Source of the DNA: Brienomyrus brachyistius
Taxonomy: Eukaryota; Chordata; Actinopteri; Osteoglossiformes; Mormyridae
Direction: 5' to 3'
Length of the DNA: 64,000 nt
NCBI RefSeq assembly: GCF_023856365.1
Contig: NC_064539.1
Span: 23,749,019-23,813,018 of the forward strand
Positions 1-10,940 of the stretch are shown here, piece by piece. The number at the start of each line of letters is the position of its first letter. The first letter of the stretch is position 1. The translations under genes were made by a program, and so were the position numbers. Below the pieces are notes generated by a model, which saw nothing but the letters and a program-made list of their open reading frames with translations, had not been told where the DNA came from and made no database searches.

Positions 1-159
1 ACACATGCACTAAACCGCGCTTCCTCAATGCTCATTAAGCGCAGATTCCGTACCCTCCCTGCCCACCTCCCTCTCTCCCCTCTTTTACATCGCAGCGATA
101 TATCCCAGGTATACAGTCGATTACCCTAAGAGAAAACCGGCAGCATGCCTGTGCGCTCC

Positions 160-724
160 TGCAGGACGAGGCCGAGGCAGCTCGCCGGATGCCGAACAGC
201 GCCTTGTCGGGTTAGCATTATCGCTTTTCTTAACACAAGGTTACTGATTTAACCCGGTGCTACAACGTGCTCCCCATCGTGGAGAAATATTTGTCCGACT
301 AAAACCGCATCGCCGCTATGTACCTAGCCTAGCGTAGCCTAGCCTAGCCGCATAGCGCATCCCTTTGTTGGGGGTCCGTGTTGTTAGCCGACTTGCTAAT
401 TAGCCGGCTAGCCGGCCGCGTGGAAGCGGCTTGCGGCGGGGGGAGCGCGCCTTGCCCGGAGGCAGCCGCCTGGAAACCCGGCGCGCTTTGGCCCGTACCT
501 CTGTCCGAGTCGCGGCTGTGGCGCAAAGCCCGTCTTCTGTCGCTTCTCTCTCTCGCGTCCCCCGGAGCAGGAAGTAGATGCTGCTCCGGTCTGTCCCCCC
601 GCGCCGCTCGATCCCGCCCCCGACGGGGTCACGAACCCCGAATTGGGCCTCCTGCCGCTACTCCCTGTTCCTGCACTAGCTTTTTTGTGTAATTCGGTTT
701 AGATCCCTACAAGTCGTCGGAAAG
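160..724 (+). promoter_or_regulatory. CpG-rich block, possible promoter and 5' non-coding exon
   Basis: Seen: from about 160, and strongly from 405 to 700, the sequence is GC-rich with many CpGs, unlike the AT-rich DNA that follows from 725. A reasonable splice-donor match (AAAG|GTATTT) lies at 724/725. The open frames inside (for example 378-692) do not resemble any protein I know. Inference: this could be the CpG-island promoter and first non-coding exon of gal3st1, whose coding starts 11 kb downstream on the same strand behind a good splice acceptor. It could equally be the promoter of a gene lying off the left edge on the other strand. There is no TATA box I would defend. A short run of direct repeats of the type tagcctagc sits at 323-350. 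Confidence 0.4.
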
Positions 725-1985
725 GTATTTTTAATTGGTTTTGTTAAATATGAATTGTGAAAAGAGCTATCTCACAATCACGTGTGAGCCTCCACCCCCC
801 TTTCATAAAAACTGTCATCTTGAACTTTAGTACTAGTTAGTCAGTGGGCGTTATTAAAAAGTGTAACGACTATAGTTTATACATTAGGCCTACAGTACAT
901 TACAATACATGCAATCAATAGGTCGAGCTAAGTTTTTTTCAATTACTTGATAAAATTACATAAACTTTAACAATTAAAAATATATGTTCAAAATTTATAT
1001 CAACATTATGTCGAATAACAACTGTATGAGCTAGAGGGGAATATGTACTATAATCTCTAAGAAACAGTAAAGGTTCGATTAATTTCAGCTTAACCTAGAC
1101 CCAGGGTCTAAAAGATGTCATCAGTTAGCCCTGGTGGTCTGTTAGATAAAGTATTGGTCTTAGAATTAAAGGATTTTGGGTTTGAGTGCCATGTGAGGTG
1201 CGATTGCTGACTGCAGTCTGTACTGATTTGTAATGGTTCCTATAGCTCAACGAGTAACTAACAATGCAATAAATAACTCTAATTGGCAGTTTCATACATA
1301 ATAATGTCAAGCAAATTCATTTTTTGTGTGCTGCAGCCTGGCGCTCCTTCCAGCTGATGCCATCGAGATACTCACTCAACAAATCAGAAAGTAATGTCAA
1401 CTCACGACCCCCCCCCCCCCCCAAACAACACATACCTCCTTTTTTGCTCTCATTCCTCCCCTTCAGTGTGTGCAGATAAACTCATGGCCACAGAAGTGAA
1501 TGAGCATGTAACATGAGTCCCTTTATTCCTGAAGTGGTACAGTAGGTAATTTCAAATGCAACATTTCAACAGAGCTCAACAAATATCACCAAACCAAGCT
1601 GCTTCCTGTGCAGCCTGGCTCTCTGTCTTGCTAGCTACCAGCATGGTCGCTGACATTGACTATCACTTTTGTTAGCTTGGCTAGAGTGATGTTAGGTTCT
1701 GCTCAGAAGTGGAGCTGTCATGGCCATGAAGGAATCCACTACGAGGGCCTCCCTCCCCTGCTCGGTCTGCGCTCACTGATTTTAGTTCCACCACTGGCCC
1801 CGCTCCTAGTATGAGGAGCTTACAGTGCCCTCAAAATGGGAAGAGTATGTGAATTTCCTAGTTAGACAGTACATTATTAATGTTAATTTAGAGTATGAGG
1901 AGGAAAGATAGAAGAAAGAGAGGACAGAAGAGGAAGCTGACATGTTTACTGGTAACTTGACTGCTCAGCAAATAACTTAAGATAA
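725..1985. other. AT-rich non-coding DNA with a possible SINE relic
   Basis: No gene seen. Around 1130-1200 a degenerate tRNA-like head may be present (a B-box-like gggtttgagtgcc at about 1178), suggesting a decayed SINE. A C-run of about 15 lies near 1409-1423. The rest is AT-rich and unremarkable. Confidence 0.35.
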
Positions 1986-1995
1986 ACATTGTTTT

Positions 1996-2330
1996 TTAAA
2001 GGGGACCTATCATGTGTTTTTGGCTTTTCCATTTTCTTTAGTGTGTTATATAGCACATATACAGGTTATATTTCTGTGCATGTAAATGGTCTGCAAAGTA
2101 GAGGCCCGAAGTACACATCTAAGGGAGTAACGCTCATCTCAGAATCCACTTTTTCTCATCTGCCCCTAAATGCCTCGTTGAAATTTTAGCCCTATCTTCT
2201 GTGACATGGTGAGGTCACCCCGTAAACACGATCCTTTTTGGCCACCTACCTGTCAGCTTGGCACGCCCTCACGCAACCCACGCATAGCAGCTACTAAAAC
2301 GGAGGCCAGGAGTTTTTTAGCCTTGTCGAG
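1996..2330 (+). mobile_element. Fragment of a fish DNA-transposon-like repeat (one end only)
   Basis: The stretch starts with TTTAAAGGGGACCTATCATG, which resembles the end of a repeat common in fish genomes with a TTAA-type target. I could not find a matching inverted end within the next kilobase, so it is either truncated or decayed. Family assignment (Kolobok or piggyBac-like) is from memory of the terminus and is weak. The 66-codon open frame inside (1989-2189) looks incidental. Confidence 0.35.
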
Positions 2331-3079
2331 AAGACACTGTTCTGCCCTGTGAAGAGAAACGTCCTTTGTTTGTGTTGCCAAAGGCAATCACTAAGAATTC
2401 AGTGTCTGAGATTCATTCAAGGGGGTTCAAGTGTGGAAGTGCACTCAGGATTACAATCTGTAATGTTACGGTCACATTCCTCTGGCTAGCTAAGTTTCTA
2501 ATACATCCAGTATTGTTACACATGTATTAGGCCTGCATGTCTGTAGAGAACGCTGTGTCTGTTTGCTGATCTGTGAAGAGCTTGGAAACTACCGGACCCT
2601 GTAATGAATTGTGTCTAAACATAAGCAACATAAAAGAGTCTGCTTGAAGAAGAGCATGCCAATTTTCAGTCTAATAAATGCAGATCTTCATCAGTTGTAA
2701 ATTTTGGGTAATTTATTGCTTTTTTAGCAATACTTTGCTTTATAAACCATCATCAAATGCAGGTAGTTTTCACCTTAGATTTATGCAGGAATACAATGGG
2801 CATGAAGTGCTCTGCAGCTAAATCAGCAGAGAAGAATTTGTCTGCAGACTGCAAAACAGTAGTGGTGGGGGGCAGTTTTCAGCGGCAGAAGGAAAGAGGA
2901 GGAAAGACATCCGTGCAGTGGGGTAAAAAGGCAACCCACAGCTCCTGAAGGAAGGGTCCCCCAGTGACACAATCACAACTCCAGCCAGGACCACGGGGAA
3001 CAGCAGGGTCGCAGCAGGGCTATCTCCCGAGAGGGCACAGGCTGTCCAGGATCTGTGGCAGTACGGCAGTCAGGATTTA

Positions 3080-3424
3080 ATGGCTGAGCAGTGGGATAAA
3101 CTCAAGTTCTTGTTGAGCTTAATCCAGAAGTTCAGCTTCGAGGTCCATCATTGCCCGAGTAGGCTGCATGGGAATGCGGATGCTCTGTCTCACTGGCTTT
3201 GCATCACCGTGGCAGCCGCCCCCTGCAAAGCACTTGACAATGAGGGCTGTCAGGATGTCGATTGCCAGCAACTCATCATGGAGCAGCATTACGACCTCTT
3301 TCTGGCCAGGGTTAGGTACTGGCTGGACGAGGGTGGGCGACTGGGCTGGGAGGCAATCTCTGCCTCTGGCCCAGAGACCAAGGCCTACCACTCCCAAAAG
3401 AAGACCCTGGAAAAGCAAGGCTCT
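3080..3424 (+). pseudogene. Ty3/Gypsy retrotransposon pol fragment (RNase H end to integrase start)
   Basis: The frame reads as the C-terminal end of the RNase H region of a Ty3/Gypsy polyprotein. The diagnostic run is RLHGNADALS near residues 28-37, preceded by a FSFEVHHCPS segment that corresponds to the usual F-E-hydrophobic-H-R-x-G motif. It is followed by a spacer with RYWLDEGGRLGW and a PETKAYHSQ segment that correspond to the linker before the integrase zinc-binding domain in this group. Only 115 codons are open, the frame then stops, and no reverse transcriptase, integrase core or LTR is visible on either side. It is therefore a short dead fragment of an LTR retrotransposon, not a working gene. 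Confidence 0.75.
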
Positions 3425-3619
3425 TAAGGGTCCTAGCAGCAATGCTGGGCTCCCCTGCAGCTGTTTCTTGTTAAATCAATTTGTACAATCAATTGCACGG
3501 CAGCTCTTTCTCATCTGTGTTCTGCAGCATTGAAACTGAACACAAACGCTGCCACTCAGTCTATTTGCCACTCAGTGGGTGTGGGCGCAGTGGCTTCTGC
3601 TTGCTGTGACATCATGTGC

Positions 3620-4035
3620 ATACCCTAGCTGGACCACCAGTCCAGACTACCAGACTCAAGAGCAGTTTCTACCGTCAGGTCATCAGACTCTTAAACTCCA
3701 ATTAAACATTCCACATTGCACTGTTACCAGTATATCGCAAAACTCTGTTTACTCTATTAACTGTGTAACCATTGTGTATTGATGGTATTATGGTAGTATT
3801 ATGTGTTATTTATTGATACTTACATACAGCACTTTCTCCAATGTGCAGCACTGCCGTTTGCAGTACACCCCCCCCCCCGAAGTACACACACACACACATT
3901 CTGTTATTTCTGACTTTTTCATTACTTCTTTTCTTCTCTTCTCCAGTTTAATGGACTTGTTTTCTTGTTTCTTCTCTCATCCAGCACATTTCATTGTAGT
4001 GTCAACATACATATGACAAATAAACTAAAGTAAAC
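3620..4035 (+). mobile_element. 3' end of a non-LTR retrotransposon (LINE-like)
   Basis: The segment from about 3640 (cagactcaagagcagtttct, followed by a catcagactcttaaactcc run) is the type of sequence found at the 3' end of fish L2/Rex1-like LINEs. It ends with TTTCATTGTAGTGTC and ACAAATAAAC near 3988-4025, a typical LINE tail. It contains a C-run and a short CA run near 3870-3898. It lies just downstream of the Gypsy fragment but is a separate insertion. No coding capacity remains. Confidence 0.5.
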
Positions 4036-4584
4036 TAAACTTTGCAGTTGGAGGAGCAAAAGGACATCAAATGAGAAAGTGATGATAGCAAGTGCCACTG
4101 GCATATTTACAAAGCAAACTGATAAACATCTGCGACCTGGAAGTATTCTATGCTTAAAACAACTAGCTGCACAGCGATTAGCAATCTTTGTAAACGGATT
4201 TTGAGAGGTGAGAGTAGCGTTTAGTCGAAAATCCCACTAAACAAAGCGTACACAATTGTGCAGGAGAGTATGAGTAACATGAAAATCGATGGATGTTTTG
4301 AGAGTTGCTAGCTTGTGCTGTTTTGTTTACTCGCTACAGCTTGTGATATATGGACTGAGCCACAAAGTGACGTTGCCAGTGGGAGAAAAATGTGGGACAT
4401 TTTAACCATTCGCCAACTGCATATACTCACATTCAAACTGAACTGCAAATGACTCAAAAACGCTTAAAACAAGAGGTACGAACGAAGTAGAAGAGTACAT
4501 TATGTATGTTTATAGTAGCCTAATTAACAAAGCATACTTTTTTCGGTTGATATTTGGTAATTTAGTAGTTTAAAAAACATCAAA

Positions 4585-4680
4585 TATCAAGATGGTATCA
4601 GATCGTTACTCATATCGGTCGATACCCTCTGTTCAGATATCGGGACCGGAACAGAAAGAGTGGGATCGGAGCACCTCTAC
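4585..4680 (+). repeat. Partial hAT-like terminal repeat (ATCGGT-rich)
   Basis: Short direct and inverted ATCGG motifs (gatcgttactcatatcggtc, then gatatcgggaccgg and gtgggatcgg) resemble the terminal part of a fish hAT element. No partner end was found nearby, so this is a one-ended relic. Confidence 0.35.
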
Positions 4681-4925
4681 TCATGGCCATGGAATAGTAA
4701 GTGAAGTGTCCCAAGGAGTACGTCATTCCCAACTGGAGTGCCACCACCATGGCAGTGAAGTTCTGGGAGGAGTCTTTGTGCCGATCCGGAACCCCAGAGG
4801 AGCTGCATGGCAACCGGAGGAGAAATGTCAAGGTGCAGGTATTTGGGGCGGCGGGCCGGCAACTGCGGAAGACCCACGGCACCCCCAGCCCCCCTTCATC
4901 TTCAGAGTGACGGGCGGGTGGAGCG
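4680..4925 (+). other. GC-rich block with an unidentified 69-codon open frame
   Basis: This block is much more GC-rich than its surroundings. The + strand frame 4701-4910 gives a basic, coding-looking peptide (it contains KFWEESLCRSGTPEELHG and ends in SPPSSSE) and stops cleanly. I do not recognise it. It could be a processed-pseudogene or retrocopy fragment of a host gene or part of a transposon. A competing open frame exists on the other strand. Confidence 0.2.
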
Positions 4926-5482
4926 TATCCAATGTACCCTAGCTGTACATAATGCAATCCTCTGAATATTAAACACCTTAGTGCGCCAATCAGTCAACTT
5001 AAAAAAAGGGAAAAGCGCTGGCTGTGATCATTAATTAAAACCATTAACTTATATTTATTTATTCAAAGTAAAATATAATAGTTATATAATAGTTGTAGCT
5101 TTGGAAGACAATCCTAAAGATACGTAAGCTTTGCACATAAAAAACGTGAGATGACAGTTATCAGTATAATGAATCTAGATATACAAGAAACAGTAAATAT
5201 AAAAAGTTAAATTACAAGCGATTTTACAGTTTAATGACAGCAGCGGTCATTTGCAATTTAATCTTCAGATCATTGTGCTTCTTCAAAACGGAACATGTTC
5301 CAAAATTATTAAGAACAACCACAAAGTGAAGATAGTTGTAACAAAACATACGTAAATTATAGAATATAATTAAAACGCAAATGGATGATAGCAGCTGAGA
5401 ATATGAATTTATTCAGTACGACTCTAAAATGTGGTATCTGGCGCGGGCTTTGTCACGAAGGGGTCAAACGTCCCCCCAATTA

Positions 5483-6133
5483 CAGTCGAACCTCGTTACT
5501 ACGTACAAGACGGGATATCAAAAACATGTACGTTATAAGCATAGAACGTTGTAACCACTTAGTGCGAGATGGATGAAAGAACTCACGAAATATCCATGTA
5601 AATGATAAAACTTTAATAGGTCAGACCCTTAAATTGACTACAAAACAAACGAACACATGATTACTTGTTAAATAATTCGACAAAGCTCATTTGGATCCTT
5701 AAAATTTTCCTTAAGTTACTCACGATTACTTAGTGCCGGCTGGCGATAAACGGCAACGAAAATACACAACGGCTGGTCAAAATAGATTTTTAAAATAAAC
5801 ATTCGCATCCAAATTGGCATTTGGCCTGAAAATATTAATGAAATATTGGTCAAATTAAATCAAGACAAATGTGGATTGTCGGGCGAAGATCATGTAGATG
5901 TAGCGACATAAGTTGTGGTGGGCGGGGAGAGCGCTGTACGTTGTAACGATGGTTAGTTTTCGTATTTTCTCTAGAAATTTGGATGTTGTATCGAAGTTTA
6001 CGCTGTAAGGGTGTACGCTGTAAACAATGGCTGCTATTGGAATAATACATAGGCTAAAAACGGGAATTAGAAATCTGTACGTTGAAAAGGTGAAAACGTT
6101 GTATCCGGGGTACGTAGTAACGAGGTTCGACTG
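5483..6133. mobile_element. Tc1/mariner-pogo type MITE with perfect 23-bp inverted ends
   Basis: The left end begins CAGTCGAACCTCGTTACTAC and the right end, read on the opposite strand, is identical over 23 bp. Both are flanked by TA (5481-5482 and 6134-6135), the target duplication of Tc1/mariner-pogo elements. The 651-bp interior has no transposase frame, so it is non-autonomous. Motifs related to GTACGTTGTAA recur near both ends (about 5528, 5552, 5936, 6013, 6078), like subterminal binding repeats. It directly abuts another inverted-repeat element starting at 6140. Confidence 0.85.
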
Positions 6134-6139
6134 TATGTA

Positions 6140-6801
6140 CTGCGGTCAAGCTATCCGCGCCCGTCTGATACATGGTCAAATAATCCGCGTATAAAATGTG
6201 TATCGCATGCATATACGTAACATTACGGTATCGGATCGCTGTTAAGAAACTGATTCTAGCGATTGCGCATAGGAAAAGAATTGTATGAAGTACGGGATGT
6301 ACTAAAATAGAATTATTTTTTACTTTTTCATAATGCAACGAACAAGTCTTAAACCATTTTCTACCATTTTCAAGAAAAATTACTTTGAAATGCATGGTTT
6401 ATGCGTATATTTGGGTATATGAGCCAGGTTTGATAGGACATATCTATCCATGGTTGACCAAATAGCTTGGGACCTTGCGTTTCAGATGGTATTAAACTTT
6501 TAAAAAATGGTACAGCAAAAGTTGACTAAGTTTTGTCTACAAATAGCCTAGGACTTTTTTCAGATGGTATAAGGTATGTTTTTTGTGCATTATGGGAAAA
6601 TAAGAATTTTACTGTATTTTAGCACATGCTGTACTTCATACATATGACGAAGTGTAAAGCATTTTCCTAATCGCGATCGCTGGTGTCTGATTTTCTTAAA
6701 CGCAATGTGATACCGTAATGTTATGTCTATGGGTGCACTTAACATTTTAAGCAGGATAAATTTGTCCATGCGTTGGTAAAGCGCGGATTGCTTGACCGCA
6801 G
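6140..6801. mobile_element. Long imperfect fold-back element
   Basis: The outer ends CTGCGGTCAAGCTATCCGCG (6140) and its mirror at 6781-6801 match over 21 bp with one mismatch. The inverted similarity continues inward: the block around 6218-6280 (acgtaacattacggtatc...) pairs with 6660-6735. The element is therefore a large hairpin-forming inverted repeat of about 660 bp without coding capacity. Direct target duplications are not clear, because the 5483-6133 element lies 6 bp from its left end and may have inserted at its edge. Confidence 0.75.
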
Positions 6802-7154
6802 TTTTTATTTACATGAGAAACAAGAGCGTGAGCCGATCGCTCTCCGCAACCACACCCCCTGATTACAATTACTGCGTTCCGGTACTGCTGAAGCTATTTA
6901 ACTGGTCAAACTGGTTTTAGCCCCGCTTTCTCTTCTGAGTTCCCTCCTGTGTGACTTTGGTGTGAGTCTTCTTGCAGACCCGAATATCTGTGACTGTGTC
7001 TATTTTGGATTCGTTTGCTCTGCATCTTTGATATCTGATAAAGGCGATTGTGTAATGACATAAACCAAAAGAGATAAACTCATAAATAATATCAGGACTG
7101 ACATTTTTAAACGGTACAAGCATGGCACAAACAATTGAGACTAGTTTGGTCCAA

Positions 7155-7290
7155 CTCGGGGGGCGGCATGGTGGTGCAGTTCTTAGCACTGTTGCCTCAC
7201 ACCTCTGGGACCCGGGATCGAGTGTCTGCCTGGGTTACATGTGTGTGGAGTTTGCATGTTTTCCCCATGTCAAAAGCAGGACAAACATGG
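7155..7290 (+). mobile_element. tRNA-derived SINE, head region
   Basis: The sequence ggcggcatggtggtgcag, the gttgcctcacacctctggg run and a B-box-like ggatcgagtg, followed by tgtgtggagtttgcatgtt, are the head of a SINE common in fish. A second copy lies at 27197-27302, and a decayed minus-strand copy is at about 49850-49960. Not a functional tRNA gene: no cloverleaf closes and no terminator follows at the right distance. Confidence 0.75.
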
Positions 7291-7536
7291 GGGGCGCTTC
7301 ACACAGGTCTCTTGTTCCAAAGCTGGTATAATTTTTTGCGTAACCAAACCGCCAATTATGACAGACCGTAAACAGAATGAACCGTAATCGGTGTCCATGT
7401 TGAACATCTACTTGTAAATTTAGGTTCCGCTAGGTTAGCTGGGCTCTGGGCCCTGCCCCTCCTCAGAGATGGGCCTGAATTCAAAACAGCATCTGCGTCT
7501 GAAAAATGTGTTTTTCAATTGGCTACAATCTGCAAT

Positions 7537-7660
7537 TGGTAGGCATCCCATCCTGGGTTGTTCCCTGCCTTGTGCCCATAGTTTTCGGGATAAGCTACGG
7601 ACCCTCCTACCCTGAACAGGACAAGCGGCACAGAAAATGGATGTATTGGATGAAATTGGC
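7537..7660 (+). mobile_element. SINE/L2-like 3' tail
   Basis: Segments ggcatcccatcctgggttg, ttgtgccc and gacaagcggcacagaaaatg match the 3' part usually joined to the SINE head seen at 7155. The middle between 7290 and 7537 is divergent, so the two parts may be one insertion with a decayed or replaced centre. Another tail of the same type is at 37510-37660. Confidence 0.5.
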
Positions 7661-10219
7661 TACGGTGTTGCATCTGGATGGTTAGTTTTGAATAAAACAC
7701 TAAGGATAAAAACAATATGAGCAGAAAATATAGTTAATAAAAAAATACTTTTTTTTTTATCCAGAGATAAAGTGTATCAGATAGCTCATGTTGCAAGTAT
7801 CTCTGAATGATTTCCATAGAGGCTTTTAAATCACAAAAGGAAACATTTACTGCTTTTGGAAAAGCAGTTTAGAGGGCTTGTGTAGTAAATATGACCTATC
7901 TTGCGACAGATGACCTTGGCTGACCAGAGGTGGAAACTGACTAAGCTTCCAGAGGGTATCGTGGTCAATCCTGGTTTCTATGGTGGGAGGCACCTGCAGA
8001 TCAAGATTTATCTGACACGTTTATCCCAAATAACTTAATCTTATGCATACATATAGCTGGGTGTACCTCAATAATTCCGGTTAACCATGATGCTCCTGGA
8101 CACAGCAGCAGGCCCCTCTTAGAACATGAAACAGAAGTTCTGTGTATGTGTTCCAGATGCCACCTGCTTCTCCTGTAGGTCTGAAGTGAAACATAGCCAT
8201 CGATCAGGTGAATAGTGGTTTCTATGCTGTCCCGGGGGATGCATCGCAGCTCGCAGGAGACGAGAAAGCACGGCTGGTCATGAAGTTTCCTGCTCCAAGG
8301 GTTCTCTCTGTTCTATTTATTTATGTTTTTTAGTCAGTAAGGGACTAGGTTTACCTTACTACTCAAAACACTGGTGCAAAGTCCCTGAAACCTGAAAATG
8401 AATTTTGTGGATTTCAGAATCACCATGTTAAATGTTTCTGCGATTGTCAGCCTTCAAATTGTAGCAAAGCCGTAAAAAACATAATTTATTATCATCCAAA
8501 AGCTGCTGCAACCCAAACCCAAATGATTCATTCCCCCAATTTTTGTTTATTGCTATGGTGACAATTTCTTTGACTTTTAAACTACTGGAAATGTTATTGC
8601 GTTTATTCACCTGTCTTTGCAGCTGCCAGGAGCAAAGCATTTTTTTCTATTCTAGGAAGAAGAAGTATGATAATTATGTCATCAACATGTCAACGCAGAA
8701 AAACCTGTAAGTCGTTTCCAACGAGAGGTTTGCTTTTAAGTATAACAATTGAGCCTCATGATAAATGCATCTGTAAGTCTTTTATAAGAGATTATGAGTA
8801 TTCCAGGTTATTCAGTTATTACTAAATGATGTTTTTCAAAGACAGAGGGAGGTATTCACACCCACATGTACGGACGTTCACGAAGAGAGAGAGACCGCCT
8901 CTCTGAGTCAAAAGTGAAGTAAGAGGCTCAGCTTAGACAGAGGTATGGAGAGAGAAGAGGTGTGTGAATCAGGACGTCTCGATGAGCGAGGAAAGGAAAC
9001 TGTCTGATTGATACAGATGCCAGCAAAGCTGATCTTCTCTAAGGGTCTGCTGGCTACTCCTGAAGGATTAATGCACTGAAGGTAACTTTTCTCCTTACCA
9101 GAGGCTAAGGTGTTGATCCAGGAGTAGTCGCAAGGAATAGTCCTTTCTAGACATGATTTAATCTGCCACTCTAGTGTTTAATAAATATGGCACCTGGTTT
9201 TTGTAGAGATTTATAGTCAGGGGAAACGCTAAAGTAGTTTTTTCGAAATACAGTCACACTGAGAATTTGATTGTGTTGATAGGACCGACTGGCTATGCTG
9301 ATAGGGTAGGTATGCGGTGAGGGATGTTGAAAATTCCGTACCTAACTCATCGGGGAAAAGGTTAATTTTCCATATATGGGAAAACAAAGACATTACGGGG
9401 TTATTAAGGCTGTTTGGTCTGACAGGATTTGCTTTCCCTTCTCTGTGTTCACTGAGTAAATGACTTAATTCTACAACTGAGACCTGACATAACACAGAAG
9501 ACTTCATATGGAGAGTTTACTCTGTGGACAAGTGGGAGCAAAACAGTGCAGGTGGAAACGTTTTACACGCAGACAAATGTACTAATACGTGCATTTATTT
9601 ATTGGACATTTAGCTAAGTCATTGCATACAGTAACATATTAAGCAAGGCAAGAATGCTGCATTTTTATGGCATAGTCTTCATATACTTCATGTCCAGAAA
9701 GATATTCCCTGTCTGGTTATCAGTCATTTAGGTCGCTGTGAGCAGAGTTAAGTTGTAGAGTGGAAATGGTCAACGGTCAACATGGCATAGTGTTGTGCAA
9801 TAGATAGACCAAAGATACCAGGGCTGTATGTAAATGTATAAATGCTCTGCTTAGTTACGGAGGCCATGCAGGGACAAACAGAGATTACTGAGGACAGTGT
9901 GTCTGAATCTATAGTAGCTTTTCGGAGTTTTGGTCGGTGGAAAACTAGCCTGTTACGCTGAAGAAAATTGTCTTCTCATTTAAAATATCTATTTGCAGAC
10001 TGAAGTGGGCATATGTACAGGGTGTATTTGAGTGTGAGAGAGATGGTTATCATGCGTTAAGGTTGAGCAAGGCAAAACGTGTTTCGTTTTAAGCGTCCAT
10101 TGTTGCCGAATAATATTTTTCAATGTTAGACGTTATTCACCACATTCACGTTTTTCAAAGTGATGCCATGAGCATCACCGTTGGGCTGATGGCCATTGGG
10201 AGGGCTTTATGAAACCATT
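7661..10219. other. Non-coding interval
   Basis: No gene or well-bounded repeat seen. It is AT-rich with only short scattered open frames. A possible decayed SINE tail lies near 9592-9620 (catttatttattggacattt). Confidence 0.5.
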
Positions 10220-10221
10220 TG

Positions 10222-10440
10222 CAAAAATGTTGCTGGTTCTTAAGGTAGCATTCAATAAAACCTCTAAAAAATGTTGCTGTTTCTTAAGGTAGCATTCAGT
10301 AAAACCTTTAAAAAATGTTGCTGTTTCTTAAGATAGCATTCAGTAAAACCTCTAAAAAATGTTGCTGTTTCTTAAGGTAGCATTCAGTAAAACCTTTAAA
10401 AAATGTTGCTGTTTCTTAAGGTAGCATTCCATGAAACTTT
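10222..10440 (+). repeat. 44-bp tandem repeat, five copies
   Basis: The motif atgttgctg...cttaaggtagcattcagtaaaacct begins at 10227, 10271, 10315, 10359 and 10403, exactly 44 bp apart. Copies differ by a few substitutions, and two variants (cctctaa and cctttaa) alternate, suggesting doubling of an 88-bp dimer. Confidence 0.9.
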
Positions 10441-10451
10441 GAAAGGTGGCC

Positions 10452-10516
10452 ATTGTGTGGCTCACTGTGTAAGGGCTGGTCCTGCTTTGCATAAAAGTAT
10501 CTGCTAAATAAATGAA
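10452..10516 (+). mobile_element. Fish SINE/LINE 3' tail
   Basis: The stretch ending GCATAAAAGTATCTGCTAAA and TAAATGAAAT matches the widespread fish tail of the form ...GGATAAAAGCGTCTGCTAAATGAAT. A minus-strand copy of the same tail occurs at about 51357-51405. Confidence 0.6.
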
Positions 10517-10814
10517 ATCACAAGTGAAGTGGAGTCCGGGGTTTGGATCCTGATACCTCCACTTGGTGTCAGAAATGGAATAGCTCTTGGACTTCAGGGG
10601 CTGGGTCCCTGGCCCCCAGGAAAAGGCATACATGTGGCCTGCACTGTCTCTGGAGATCCTCTGGCAGCACTGGAGAGAGCTGTCAAAATGTCCTGTTGAG
10701 GGCGAGACCTGCATAAAGTTCACTATACAACAATCCAAAACATGCTCGACATTAGGTCAAAGTTTCCACATGTTTGGAATCAGAAAATAAAACCAGCTAT
10801 CGAGAAATTAGTCT

Positions 10815-10940
10815 CAAACTCCAGTTTTTAAAAATTTTTTTTGGGGGGGGGGTGGAGCCCTGTATTGTTTAGTACTTTCTCTGTTCCACCAAAAATGATA
10901 CGGCCCCCCACGTCTGGAGTTTGACACCCCTGGTCTAGAT
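10815..10940. mobile_element. Degenerate hAT-type MITE
   Basis: Left gtctcaaactccag (about 10811) and right CTGGAGTTTGACACCCCTGG (10914-10933) form the inverted ends of a MITE type abundant in fish. The left terminus is decayed, and a T-run/G-run lies inside. Confidence 0.5.

Noticed and set aside
378..692. 104-codon open frame in the CpG-rich block
   Set aside because: Alternative frames on both strands are equally open because of GC content; no recognisable domain.
7155..7290. Possible tRNA gene
   Set aside because: A/B-box-like sequence belongs to a SINE with additional copies here; no proper cloverleaf or anticodon arm.
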